Assembly: GCA_025455795.1 (NCBI GenBank)
Contig: JALOLW010000089.1
Span: 1 to 10,761 of the forward strand
DNA: 10,761 bases
Reading direction: 5' to 3'
From: Spirosomataceae bacterium
GTDB lineage: Bacteria > Bacteroidota > Bacteroidia > Cytophagales > Spirosomataceae
The position numbers were made by a program, and so were the translations under genes. Positions within the stretch are counted from its first letter, which is position 1. Each line of letters starts with the position of its first letter. This document shows positions 1-6,392 of this stretch, piece after piece. The notes beneath the pieces were generated by a model. It was not told where the DNA came from and ran no database searches. It saw only the letters and a program-made list of their open reading frames with translations.

Positions 1-180
1 TATCTCACGCCAAGTACCAGGAAAAATCTTGGAGTTGTCCAACGTCAATTTGAGTAATTGGCCTTTGGGTACGCCCGCTCGTTCTACCGAAGCCGAGTCG
101 GTGGGGTATGGTTCGGTTTGTGCCAAAACCCGCGTAGTGGCTTCCCAAAACATGAACAGAAAAAAAAGCGTCTTTCTCAT
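1..180 (-). CDS. Secreted alpha/beta-hydrolase esterase (Fes/enterochelin-esterase-like), N-terminal part only
   Basis: Partial gene: the first 60 codons are present and the rest lies beyond the window's left edge. The ATG is at 180-178. The product begins with a signal peptide (basic MRKT, then a Phe/Leu-rich core, then VLA before Q21), so it is probably exported to the periplasm. Residues 36-58 (AGVPKGQLLKLTLDNSKIFP followed by GTW) match the start of the putative-esterase family related to enterochelin esterase, in which this strand region precedes the alpha/beta-hydrolase core. The catalytic Ser, His and acid residues are outside the window, so activity cannot be checked and the substrate is unknown. 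It begins 13 nt after the stop of the Gfo/Idh oxidoreductase, which suggests co-transcription. A family member without esterase activity remains possible. Confidence 0.75.
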   Translation of the reverse strand, partial: MRKTLFFLFMFWEATTRVLAQTEPYPTDSASVERAGVPKGQLLKLTLDNSKIFPGTWREI

Positions 181-193
181 AAATATTTGATTT

Positions 194-1228
194 TTAGTCA
201 ATTGAGCCGTATGCAGGCGCGGGTATTCGTTGGCAAATTTGCGCCATGACCCAGTTGGTTCGCGCACCCGATACGCCCGTACTCACGCACGTGCCTTTGC
301 CTCTCAGCTCATCCACCACCGATTGAATCAGCGGTTGTTGGATGTGTTTTGGCATTTCAAAAGACAGGATTTCTGTTGGCGCACCGTCTATTTCCAGCCT
401 GATGTGAAAGTTGCTAAAAAAAGTAAACGACAGCCGCCCTTTACTACCATGCACCGTTGTCAGTTCGATTTCGCTGCTCAAGGCCGCGTTGAAGCACCAA
501 GTACCTTGGCCCAAGATACCATTGGCAAAATGAAATGTTCCCAGCACCACGTCTTCGGCGGGGTACAAGCCCGCTTGGTTGGTAGCAAAGCCGTAGGCAT
601 TGACAATAGGGCCCAACAAAAAATCCATCAAGTCCAATTGATGCGAGCCTAAATCATAAAAGTAACCACCTCCTGCCACGTCGGGCAGAATGCGCCAATT
701 GTCGGCGTTTTCGCTTGCCCCCACGATGTCGGGTTGGAGGGGTTTTTGCACTTTAATCTCCACAAACCGCACTTCTCCTATCGCGCCCGCTGCTATCAAA
801 TCCTTGACTTTTTGGTAAATGGGCAACGCCCGTCGGTAAAACGCCACAAACAACGGCACATCGGCTTTTTGGCAAGCCGACACCATATTGAGACATTCTT
901 GAAGCGTCCGCGCCATCGGTTTTTCGACATAAACGGCCTTGCCCGCTGCGGCTGCTTTGAGGGTGTAGTGTTCGTGCGTATCGGGGGGAGTGGCTACATA
1001 AATGGCGTTGATTTCAGGGTCATTGATGAGGGCGTCGGCATCGTCGTACCATTTGCCAACCCCGTGCCGACGCGCAAAATCGGCGGCTTTTTCGGCGTTG
1101 CGCCGCATCACAGCCACCAATGCTGACCCTTCGGCTAACTGCAAGGCGGGACCACTTTTCACCTCGCAAACATCACCCGCCCCAATGATGCCCCAACGGA
1201 CACCCTCGACAAAAGGAAACTTGCTCAT
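194..1228 (-). CDS. Gfo/Idh/MocA family NAD(P)-dependent oxidoreductase
   Basis: A 344-residue protein of normal family length. The N-terminal Rossmann fold carries the dinucleotide motif GIIGAGDV at residues 13-20. The family EKP signature is at 102-104 (VEKPMA), with the Lys expected to take part in catalysis. The second domain has GGGYFYDLGSHQLDL at about 186-200, containing the conserved Asp192, Gly194, His196 and Asp199 pattern in which the His is the usual catalytic partner. Family members oxidise or reduce sugars, inositols or their derivatives with NAD(P); the substrate here cannot be read from sequence. There is no signal peptide, so it should be cytoplasmic. I chose the ATG at 1228-1226; a TTG directly before it would add one residue. 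It follows the HPr-kinase-like gene by 62 nt and precedes the esterase by 13 nt, with no terminator between them, so the three probably form an operon. Confidence 0.9.
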   Translation of the reverse strand: MSKFPFVEGVRWGIIGAGDVCEVKSGPALQLAEGSALVAVMRRNAEKAADFARRHGVGKWYDDADALINDPEINAIYVATPPDTHEHYTLKAAAAGKAVYVEKPMARTLQECLNMVSACQKADVPLFVAFYRRALPIYQKVKDLIAAGAIGEVRFVEIKVQKPLQPDIVGASENADNWRILPDVAGGGYFYDLGSHQLDLMDFLLGPIVNAYGFATNQAGLYPAEDVVLGTFHFANGILGQGTWCFNAALSSEIELTTVHGSKGRLSFTFFSNFHIRLEIDGAPTEILSFEMPKHIQQPLIQSVVDELRGKGTCVSTGVSGARTNWVMAQICQRIPAPAYGSID

Positions 1229-1290
1229 CAAAATAAACAGTTTGTTCCTTTTTGGAAGCGGTAAACCAACGACTTTTACTTGATTTTGCC

Positions 1291-2124
1291 CTACAAAAAA
1301 TGCGTAGGCGCGTAAGTCTTCACAAATAGTTGTAATTGTTCAAAATCTTTCGGCCTTCGGAGCAGTGTCACCGCTGCATGACGCGCGATTTGGAGGCTTT
1401 GCTGGAAGTGTTGCTGGAGGTATGGCCCGCGCAGGAGTTGGTGCGGTAGCGGAAAATGTTTCAACAACTCAAAAGGTACTTTGGTCGCGGGGACTGTTTG
1501 GTGCGTACCAAAACGATTGGAACGGTGTAATAAAAATATTTTTTTTAACGGAACAGGATTGAAAGAATAATGCCCTTGGAAGGTATAATAAAACTTGTTG
1601 TGGCCTTCAAAACAAGGGGTTAAATCAGTAGGGTGAAAACCAAGCCCCTCGGCGGTTGTTTGCCAAATTTTCATTTGCGGTCCCGCTGGTATGACGTAGG
1701 GCTGACCATCTTCTCCGATTTTGACCACGACCATGTCGTCGGCCAACGGCGCGTAACCCGCCCTGACAAAAGCCGCTGTGGTAGTGGACTTGCCCGCCCC
1801 GGGCATTCCTGCAAAAATCACGGCCTCGTTGGCGATGTTTACGCAACTCGCATGAAGCAAAAAATAACCTTGCTGCAACCCAATAAGCCCCGTTGCTTCA
1901 CTGTCCAAAAACAGTTTGAGGACACCTTCTTCTTTGGTATGTGCCGCTACGTGCAGCGTTTGCCCGTTGACTGCCCTAAAATCGGCGATGGTAGGCCAGT
2001 GCAGATACGAGTCTTGGAGTGTTCCGGCCCAGTAAGCCCGCTGCCCTTTGCGATAAATGCGCGTCGGGAAAAGTCGGGATGGGAGCAAAAAAGGCTCAAA
2101 AATAGGCTCAAAACTAAGTGGCAT
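1291..2124 (-). CDS. HPr kinase/phosphorylase-like P-loop protein
   Basis: A 277-residue protein. It has a P-loop GMPGAGKST at residues 106-114 and, 14 residues on, APLADDMVVV (125-134) with the ADD acidic pair that HprK proteins carry as LVADD. LLHASCV at 89-95, just before the P-loop, is the strand that in HprK also holds a conserved His. A C-terminal RHAAVTLLRRP stretch (248-258) resembles the end of HprK-like proteins found with lasso-peptide and PqqD-type clusters. The N-terminal domain of true HprK is not recognisable, and no HPr, PTS or peptide-maturation gene is seen nearby, so the phosphorylated target is unknown. The start is the ATG at 2124; a TTG nine nt upstream would add three residues. 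It lies downstream of the tRNA-Gln terminator and leads the likely operon with the Gfo/Idh and esterase genes. The fold assignment is firm, the function is not. Confidence 0.8.
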   Translation of the reverse strand: MPLSFEPIFEPFLLPSRLFPTRIYRKGQRAYWAGTLQDSYLHWPTIADFRAVNGQTLHVAAHTKEEGVLKLFLDSEATGLIGLQQGYFLLHASCVNIANEAVIFAGMPGAGKSTTTAAFVRAGYAPLADDMVVVKIGEDGQPYVIPAGPQMKIWQTTAEGLGFHPTDLTPCFEGHNKFYYTFQGHYSFNPVPLKKIFLLHRSNRFGTHQTVPATKVPFELLKHFPLPHQLLRGPYLQQHFQQSLQIARHAAVTLLRRPKDFEQLQLFVKTYAPTHFL

Positions 2125-2204
2125 TTGTCTCAAAATTGTTGACAGATTGTGAACGAAACCTGTTTTTTAGGGGGTATTTTTCCAATTGGGAACGGATTGC
2201 AAAC

Positions 2205-2242
2205 GAAAAAAGCCCCAATACGCGCTGTATTGAGGCTTTTTA
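2205..2242 (-). terminator. Rho-independent terminator after tRNA-Gln
   Basis: The arms at 2211-2221 and 2227-2237 pair with a single mismatch (C2215/A2233) around a 5-nt loop. On the minus strand the hairpin is followed by six T residues. It starts 16 nt beyond the 3' end of the tRNA gene, so it should end that transcript. A-run and T-run flank both sides, so it could also act on plus-strand transcription. It separates the tRNA unit from the HPr-kinase-like gene. Confidence 0.8.
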
Positions 2243-2252
2243 GGTGATTTTG

Positions 2253-2323
2253 TTGGCGGACAAGGACTCGAACCCTGAATAAAAGAACCAAAATCTTCTG
2301 TGTTACCATTACACCATCCACCA
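2253..2323 (-). tRNA. trnQ: tRNA-Gln (anticodon UUG)
   Basis: The 71-nt cloverleaf reads from 2323 down to 2253. The acceptor arms TGGTGGA and TCCGCCA pair over seven positions (one T-G wobble), with discriminator A at 2253. The D arm is GTGT/ACAC around AATGGTA. The anticodon stem GAAGA/TCTTT encloses the loop TTTTGGT, giving anticodon TTG for glutamine. The T arm contains GGTTCGAGTCC. No CCA is encoded (the next bases read CAA), so the end must be added enzymatically. A strong promoter and a terminator flank it, indicating a single-gene transcription unit. Confidence 0.95.
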
Positions 2324-2341
2324 ATTCCGATTTTGTGGGTG

Positions 2342-2372
2342 CAAAAGTACAGATTTATTCATTACTTGTCAA
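2342..2372 (-). promoter_or_regulatory. Bacteroidota-type promoter of tRNA-Gln
   Basis: Reading on the minus strand, TTG at 2372-2370 (within TTGACA) is followed after 20 nt by TACTTTTG at 2349-2342. The latter is a perfect match to the Bacteroidota -7 consensus TAnnTTTG, and the spacing fits the known -33/-7 arrangement. The predicted start of transcription lies roughly 10-15 nt before the mature tRNA 5' end. Confidence 0.75.
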
Positions 2373-2495
2373 GCCAATTTTCAAAGAAAGTTTACAAAAT
2401 AGAGCCAATCTGATTGTTTTGGATTGATTATCAGATATTTTAATCTTGAAAAAAAGTCGTCAAAAAACGCAAAAAAATCTCAAAAGCACTGAAAT

Positions 2496-3371
2496 CTACA
2501 CGCCTGCCGTGGTTGCTTCGGGTGAAATCTTCTTGACCAATCCTTGCAGTACTTTGCCCGGGCCACACTCCACAAACGTCGCTGCGCCGTCGGTGGTCAT
2601 GTTGCGTACCGACTGCGTCCAACGGACTGGGGCGGTAAGTTGGGCTATCAAGTTGGCCTTTATCGTCGCCACGTCGGTGGTGGCTTGGGCATTGACATTT
2701 TGATAAATGGGGCATTTGGGGGCAGAAAAAGCCGTGTTTTCGATGGCGGCGGCCAACTCTTCGCGGGCGGGTTCCATCAGAGGTGAGTGAAAAGCCCCGC
2801 CTACGGGCAGTGGCAACACCCGTTTTGCGCCTGCCTCTTTGAGTTTTTCGCCCGCGAGGCGCACCCCCTCGTGCGAACCAGAAATCACAACTTGACCGGG
2901 GCAGTTGAAATTGGCCGCTACCACTACTTCCTCTGCTACCGACGCGCAGATTTCTTCGATTTTGTCATCGTCGAGTCCGAGTACGGCGGCCATGGTAGAG
3001 GGGTTGAGTTCGCAGGCGCGTTGCATCGCAGCCGCGCGCTGGGCCACAAGTCGAAGACCATCTTCAAAAGACAACGCTCCCGCTGCTACCAACGCCGAAA
3101 ACTCGCCCAATGAGTGTCCTGCCACCATATTAGGGTGAAAATCGGCAATTGTAGAGGCCAAAATAACCGAATGCAAAAAAATAGCGGGCTGCGTAACGTT
3201 GGTTTGTTTGAGGGCTTCGTCGCTTCCTTCAAACATGACTTTGGTAATTTCAAAACCCAAAATTTCGTTGGCTTTTTCAAAAAGCGTGCGGGCGGCGGCG
3301 TTGTTTTCGTAGAGTTCTTTGCCCATGCCGCTAAACTGCGACCCTTGGCCTGGAAAAACGTATGCTGTCAT
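2496..3371 (-). CDS. fabD: Malonyl-CoA:acyl-carrier-protein transacylase
   Basis: FabD moves the malonyl group from CoA to acyl carrier protein, supplying the extender unit for type II fatty acid synthesis in the cytoplasm. The 291-residue length is typical. The sequence opens with YVFPGQGSQ (4-12, oxyanion-hole Gln9). The nucleophile elbow GHSLGE has Ser87; Arg112 in AQR is placed to bind the malonyl carboxylate; GAFHSPLM gives the catalytic His195. These match the Gln/Ser/Arg/His set of characterised FabD enzymes. The ATG at 3371 is the natural start, since GQGSQ is always close to the N-terminus. No other fab or acpP gene is adjacent, so it appears to be alone between the RRM terminator and tRNA-Gln. 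Its leader consists largely of an AATGAGTG-type repeat. Confidence 0.97.
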   Translation of the reverse strand: MTAYVFPGQGSQFSGMGKELYENNAAARTLFEKANEILGFEITKVMFEGSDEALKQTNVTQPAIFLHSVILASTIADFHPNMVAGHSLGEFSALVAAGALSFEDGLRLVAQRAAAMQRACELNPSTMAAVLGLDDDKIEEICASVAEEVVVAANFNCPGQVVISGSHEGVRLAGEKLKEAGAKRVLPLPVGGAFHSPLMEPAREELAAAIENTAFSAPKCPIYQNVNAQATTDVATIKANLIAQLTAPVRWTQSVRNMTTDGAATFVECGPGKVLQGLVKKISPEATTAGV

Positions 3372-3375
3372 TAAT

Positions 3376-3412
3376 CAATGAGTGAATGAGTGAATGATGA
3401 ATCTGTGAATGG
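3376..3412. repeat. Octamer tandem repeat in the fabD leader
   Basis: On the plus strand the units are AATGAGTG (3377-3384), AATGAGTG (3385-3392), AATGATG (3393-3399), AATCTGTG (3400-3407) and a partial AATGG. The array occupies essentially the entire predicted 5' leader of fabD and ends 5 nt before its start codon. A related array sits at 10481-10504 in the same position relative to another gene. Confidence 0.8.
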
Positions 3413-3414
3413 GG

Positions 3415-3422
3415 CAAACTTA
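3415..3422 (-). promoter_or_regulatory. Candidate -7 box of the fabD promoter
   Basis: The minus-strand TAAGTTTG matches the Bacteroidota TAnnTTTG consensus exactly and lies about 44 nt upstream of the fabD ATG, between the RRM terminator and the gene. No TTG or TTTG is found at the usual distance upstream, so this is a half-supported promoter. The predicted leader of about 37 nt would be the octamer repeat. Confidence 0.45.
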
Positions 3423-3456
3423 CAAACAGATTGCGAAATGATTCATTTTTTGCCAC

Positions 3457-3488
3457 AAAAAAAGGCTGTTTCTTTGACGAAACAGCCT
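3457..3488 (-). terminator. Rho-independent terminator of the RRM gene
   Basis: A perfect 10-bp stem (3463-3472 with 3479-3488) encloses a 6-nt loop and is followed on the minus strand by a T run of seven (3463-3457). It lies 23 nt downstream of the RRM stop codon and insulates fabD from that transcript. Confidence 0.92.
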
Positions 3489-3511
3489 CTGTGCGAGCCG
3501 TATTTTTATGT

Positions 3512-3805
3512 TTACCAACGCTTCTTGTAATCACCACCGCCACTGTTTTCGCGGGGGCGTTCTTCGCGTGGACGCGCTTCATTGACTACCAAATTTCTTC
3601 CTTTGAAATCAACATCGTTCAGTTGAGAAATCGCTTGACTTCCTTCTGCGTCGTTTGGCATTTCTACAAAAGCAAAGCCTCTGCTTCTACCAGTAAGTTT
3701 GTCCATGATGATACGGGCAGTTGTTACCTCCCCAAATTCTTCAAATAACTCGCGTAATTCGTCGTCGTTTGCCTTAAACGAGACATTGGCTACATAAATG
3801 TTCAT
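3512..3805 (-). CDS. RRM-domain RNA-binding protein
   Basis: A 97-residue protein made of a single RNA recognition motif plus a short tail. RNP2 is IYVANV (3-8, aromatic Tyr4) and RNP1 is RGFAFVEM (42-49, aromatics Phe44 and Phe46), the residues that stack on RNA bases. The fold runs from residue 2 to about 77. The tail from 78 to 97 is rich in Arg, Glu and Gly, ends in YKKRW, and is probably disordered. Small RRM proteins of this kind are widespread in Bacteroidota, where they are the likely post-transcriptional regulators, and in cyanobacteria, where many respond to cold. It is cytoplasmic. It is a single-gene unit, with its own promoter at 3917-3949, a leader of about 105 nt and a perfect terminator, so it may be expressed strongly and controlled through its leader. 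The RNA target is unknown. Confidence 0.95.
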   Translation of the reverse strand: MNIYVANVSFKANDDELRELFEEFGEVTTARIIMDKLTGRSRGFAFVEMPNDAEGSQAISQLNDVDFKGRNLVVNEARPREERPRENSGGGDYKKRW

Positions 3806-3826
3806 TGATTTGTAAATGATTAAGTT

Positions 3827-3862
3827 CTAACTCGCTAAGGATGGCTTCCTTTGAAACTCCAT
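3827..3862 (-). other. Possible 11-codon upstream ORF in the RRM leader
   Basis: Within the predicted leader of the RRM gene an ATG at 3862-3860 opens an 11-codon frame (MEFQRKPSLAS) ending with TAG at 3829-3827, 21 nt before the RRM start codon. The start lies in one arm of the hairpin at 3839-3864. No ribosome-binding signal is evident. A frame this short arises easily by chance, so translation is speculative. Confidence 0.2.
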
Positions 3863-3864
3863 CC
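3839..3864 (-). promoter_or_regulatory. Hairpin in the RRM gene 5' leader
   Basis: On the transcript GGATGG pairs with CCATCC (six pairs), with a further inner helix TTTC/GGAA (one G-U pair) closing an AAA loop. The element lies about 34-59 nt upstream of the start codon. No T run follows, so it is not a terminator. A leader structure could control translation or stability of the mRNA, but no known riboswitch is recognised. Confidence 0.45.
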
Positions 3865-3916
3865 GACAAGCTAAACTTAATGCAGGGAAAGAGACCAAAA
3901 ATACCAAATAGCAGGA

Positions 3917-3949
3917 CAAATGTAAAACTTTTTTTTGGTTAAATCCAAA
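3917..3949 (-). promoter_or_regulatory. Bacteroidota-type promoter of the RRM gene
   Basis: On the minus strand TTTG (3949-3946), a 21-nt A-rich spacer, then TACATTTG (3924-3917), a perfect TAnnTTTG box. It lies about 110 nt upstream of the RRM start codon, just past the end of the MoxR gene. A second TAnnTTTG-like box (TATTTTTG) occurs slightly further downstream at about 3898-3905 but has no partner box at -33. Confidence 0.7.
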
Positions 3950-3980
3950 TTTTAGTTGTGAATTGAATGTTGCAACTTCC

Positions 3981-4943
3981 TTAAATCAAGCGTTTTACGA
4001 TTTCATTGACCGAAATACCTTCGGCTTCTGCCTTGAAATTGCGCACGATTCGGTGGCGAAGTACGGCCAGCGCCACCGCTCTAACATCCTCTATATCAGG
4101 CGAATACTTCCCATTGAGGAGTGCATTACACTTGGCAGCTAAGATGAGATTTTGGGAGGCACGTGGCCCCGCTCCCCATTCCAAATAGTTTTTGGTATCG
4201 GTGGTGGCGAGATCGCCATCGGGGCGGGTTTTATGGACAAGTTTGACGGCGTACTCTACCACGTTGTCGGGGACAGGTACGCGCCGCACCAAGTGCTGAA
4301 ACGCTTGGATTTCCTCGCCCGATACTACTTTATTGACCGTAGGCTTGTGGTCGTTCGTGGTGGCTTTGACAATATTGAGTTCTTCTTGATAGGAAGGATA
4401 GTCCAGCGTTACCATGAACATAAAACGGTCCAACTGTGCTTCGGGAAGTGGGTAGGTACCTTCCTGCTCGATGGGGTTTTGGGTTGCCAACACAAAAAAC
4501 GGACGACTCAGTGGGTACTTTTTGCCCGCCACGGTCACGGCGTACTCTTGCATGGCTTCGAGCAGGGCCGATTGGGTTTTGGGCGGGGTACGGTTGATTT
4601 CGTCGGCCAAGATGATGTTGGCAAATATCGGCCCTTTGATGAAGCGGAAATTGCGCTCGTTGTCGAGGGTATCAGACCCCAAAATATCAGAAGGCATTAA
4701 ATCGGGCGTAAACTGAATACGGTTGAACTGCAAGTCGAGGGCGTTGGCAATGGTCTGAATCAAAAGGGTTTTGGCCAAACCTGGCACACCTACCAGTAAA
4801 CAGTGACCCTGACAAAAAATGGCCGTAAGCAACAATCGAACGGTGTCGTCTTGGCCCACGATTACTTTGCTGATTTCGGCGCGGAGTTTTTCGTATGATG
4901 TTTTCAATGCCTCGGCGGCGGCTACGTCGGATACTTGGTTCAT
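3981..4943 (-). CDS. MoxR-family AAA+ ATPase
   Basis: A 320-residue cytoplasmic ATPase, the usual MoxR length. Walker A is GVPGLAKT (52-59), Walker B is IILADEINR (110-118), sensor 1 lies in ATQNP (Asn156), the LDRF at 171-174 holds a probable arginine finger, and WGAGPRA (256-262) is the MoxR form of the sensor-2 region. MoxR proteins are chaperone-like ATPases that help mature or activate partner proteins, often VWA-domain proteins encoded alongside. Here no DUF58 or VWA gene follows; instead it is the last gene after two parvulin isomerases, suggesting a link with envelope protein folding. I chose the ATG at 4943 because homologues begin near this MNQ segment. A longer frame starting at 5015 would overlap the SurA-like gene and add a basic, low-complexity extension encoded by a small repeat. 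Confidence 0.92.
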   Translation of the reverse strand: MNQVSDVAAAEALKTSYEKLRAEISKVIVGQDDTVRLLLTAIFCQGHCLLVGVPGLAKTLLIQTIANALDLQFNRIQFTPDLMPSDILGSDTLDNERNFRFIKGPIFANIILADEINRTPPKTQSALLEAMQEYAVTVAGKKYPLSRPFFVLATQNPIEQEGTYPLPEAQLDRFMFMVTLDYPSYQEELNIVKATTNDHKPTVNKVVSGEEIQAFQHLVRRVPVPDNVVEYAVKLVHKTRPDGDLATTDTKNYLEWGAGPRASQNLILAAKCNALLNGKYSPDIEDVRAVALAVLRHRIVRNFKAEAEGISVNEIVKRLI

Positions 4944-4986
4944 TTTGGGTTTAGTCTTTATCGTTTTAAGTTTATCGTTTTTACGT

Positions 4987-6330
4987 TTACTGCCTACTCT
5001 CCTCTGATATGCCAAAGATTTTGCATCCTTGGTATTCGGGTTCTACTTTGATGAACACGTCGGAAACGGCTTTTCTGAACCACTCATCTACGGCCTTGGT
5101 TTTTTTGTTGGACAGTACAATATTGGTCAATTTTTCAAAATCATCTTTCAGGTTGGCCGTGTGTGGTTCGATGCGGCTTTTGTAATAGATAATTCGCATG
5201 GCGGTTTTTCCGTCTTCGGTGCGGTAATTCATGGGCGCACTAATCGTGCCAACTTTCATGGTATCAATCATCATGTACAGGCCGTATTCCATGGAGGCAT
5301 CCAAGGGCAACCGCGACGAGCCAGAGTTTTGGTCTTTGATAAGGCCGCCCGCGTCGGCGGTATTTTTGTCTTCTGACCATTTTTTGGCGGCGTTTTCAAA
5401 CTTCACGCTGTCGGGGATAATCTTGCGGAGGCTATCCAAAATGCGCGTGGGGTCGCTCAAATCCATGCGGTTGTAATCGGGGCGGAGTAGGATGTGCCGC
5501 GAGCGGTACTCAGCGCCACGGGTCTCCAACAATTGAATCAAGTGCAACCCAAAATCTGACTCGACGGGGTCTGAGATTTCGTTGGGTTTGAGTTTGAGGG
5601 CTGCCCCTTCAAACTCAGGCACCATGTCGCCGCGTTTGGCAAAACCCAAGTCGCCCTGCTTCTCTGCCGAGCCTAAATCTTCGGAATAAGCCGAGGCCAG
5701 TGAGCCAAAATCTTCTCCTTTCAACACGCGCTCTTTGTATTCGAGCAAGCGTGCGCGGAGTTCGTCTTTTTGGGCTTTGGTCACTTTGGCAAAACGCACG
5801 ATGTGTCCAATCTCTACCTCTGCAGGTATATAAGGCAAACTATCTTTGGGAATACTGTTGAAAAACTTCTTGACGTCGCTCGGAGTTACTTTGATGGCAT
5901 CGGTGATTTGGGCTTGCATTTTTTGGGCCGTCATCTCGTCTTTTTCCGCTTGGCGCAGTTCGCTTTTGAGCGATTCGATGCTTTTGCCGTAGGCTTCTAC
6001 GATATTTTTTTCGGAACCAAAACGCTTCGCCATGTATTCCATTTTGGCACTTACTTGTTTGTCCACGTCTTTGTCATCCACCAATACGGAGTCAATCTCG
6101 GCTTTGGCCAATAGCATTTTTCTGATAATCAAGCTCTCCAACGCCTGACAAGAATTGGGCGCGGGTTGATTTTGGGCTTTGTATTGGAGTATCAATTCTT
6201 CCAAATCGGAGCGAAGAATGTAGTAGTTATCTACTTTGGCGATGACCTTGTTGATACTAATACTCTGCCCTTGTCCAAACGCCACAAGCGTACTGGCCAA
6301 CAAATAAACAAATAGCAATGCTTTTTTCAT
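4987..6330 (-). CDS. SurA-like periplasmic peptidyl-prolyl cis-trans isomerase
   Basis: A 447-residue exported protein. Residues 1-19 are a signal peptide (MKKALLFVYLLASTLVAFG, cleavage before Gln20). The SurA-type N-terminal helical chaperone region runs to about 170. A parvulin domain covers about 172-272, with IGHIV (His176), a GDLGF turn at 226-230 and the closing strand FGLHLIQLLE (260-269). A second, more degenerate parvulin unit covers about 275-385, starting YRSRHILLRP (His279). A C-terminal helix follows. SurA-like proteins escort outer-membrane proteins through the periplasm and isomerise Xaa-Pro bonds. The ATG at 6330 is chosen because it places the signal peptide at the N-terminus; the frame extends eight codons further upstream. 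It lies 62 nt after the parvulin lipoprotein gene and 43 nt before MoxR. Confidence 0.92.
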   Translation of the reverse strand: MKKALLFVYLLASTLVAFGQGQSISINKVIAKVDNYYILRSDLEELILQYKAQNQPAPNSCQALESLIIRKMLLAKAEIDSVLVDDKDVDKQVSAKMEYMAKRFGSEKNIVEAYGKSIESLKSELRQAEKDEMTAQKMQAQITDAIKVTPSDVKKFFNSIPKDSLPYIPAEVEIGHIVRFAKVTKAQKDELRARLLEYKERVLKGEDFGSLASAYSEDLGSAEKQGDLGFAKRGDMVPEFEGAALKLKPNEISDPVESDFGLHLIQLLETRGAEYRSRHILLRPDYNRMDLSDPTRILDSLRKIIPDSVKFENAAKKWSEDKNTADAGGLIKDQNSGSSRLPLDASMEYGLYMMIDTMKVGTISAPMNYRTEDGKTAMRIIYYKSRIEPHTANLKDDFEKLTNIVLSNKKTKAVDEWFRKAVSDVFIKVEPEYQGCKIFGISEESRQ

Positions 6331-6392
6331 CTGAATAAATTTAATTGGCGGCACGAGTTAGTGTCGGGCCTCCAATGCTTCATGGAGTGATT

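Noticed and set aside
2130..2324. 64-codon frame on the minus strand
   Set aside because: It runs through the tRNA-Gln gene and its terminator, so it cannot be a real protein gene.
2408..2436. Inverted repeat ATCTGAT/ATCAGAT downstream of fabD as a terminator
   Set aside because: The stem is 7 bp with a 15-nt loop and no T run follows on the fabD strand. I see no clear intrinsic terminator after fabD.
4152..4700. 182-codon open frame on the plus strand
   Set aside because: It is antisense to MoxR across the Walker B and sensor motifs. It is a shadow frame with no independent support.
4944..5015. N-terminal extension of MoxR by 24 residues
   Set aside because: It would overlap the end of the SurA-like gene, is encoded by the A-rich repeat, and gives a basic low-complexity tail not expected in MoxR proteins. 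The ATG at 4943 gives the family's normal length.
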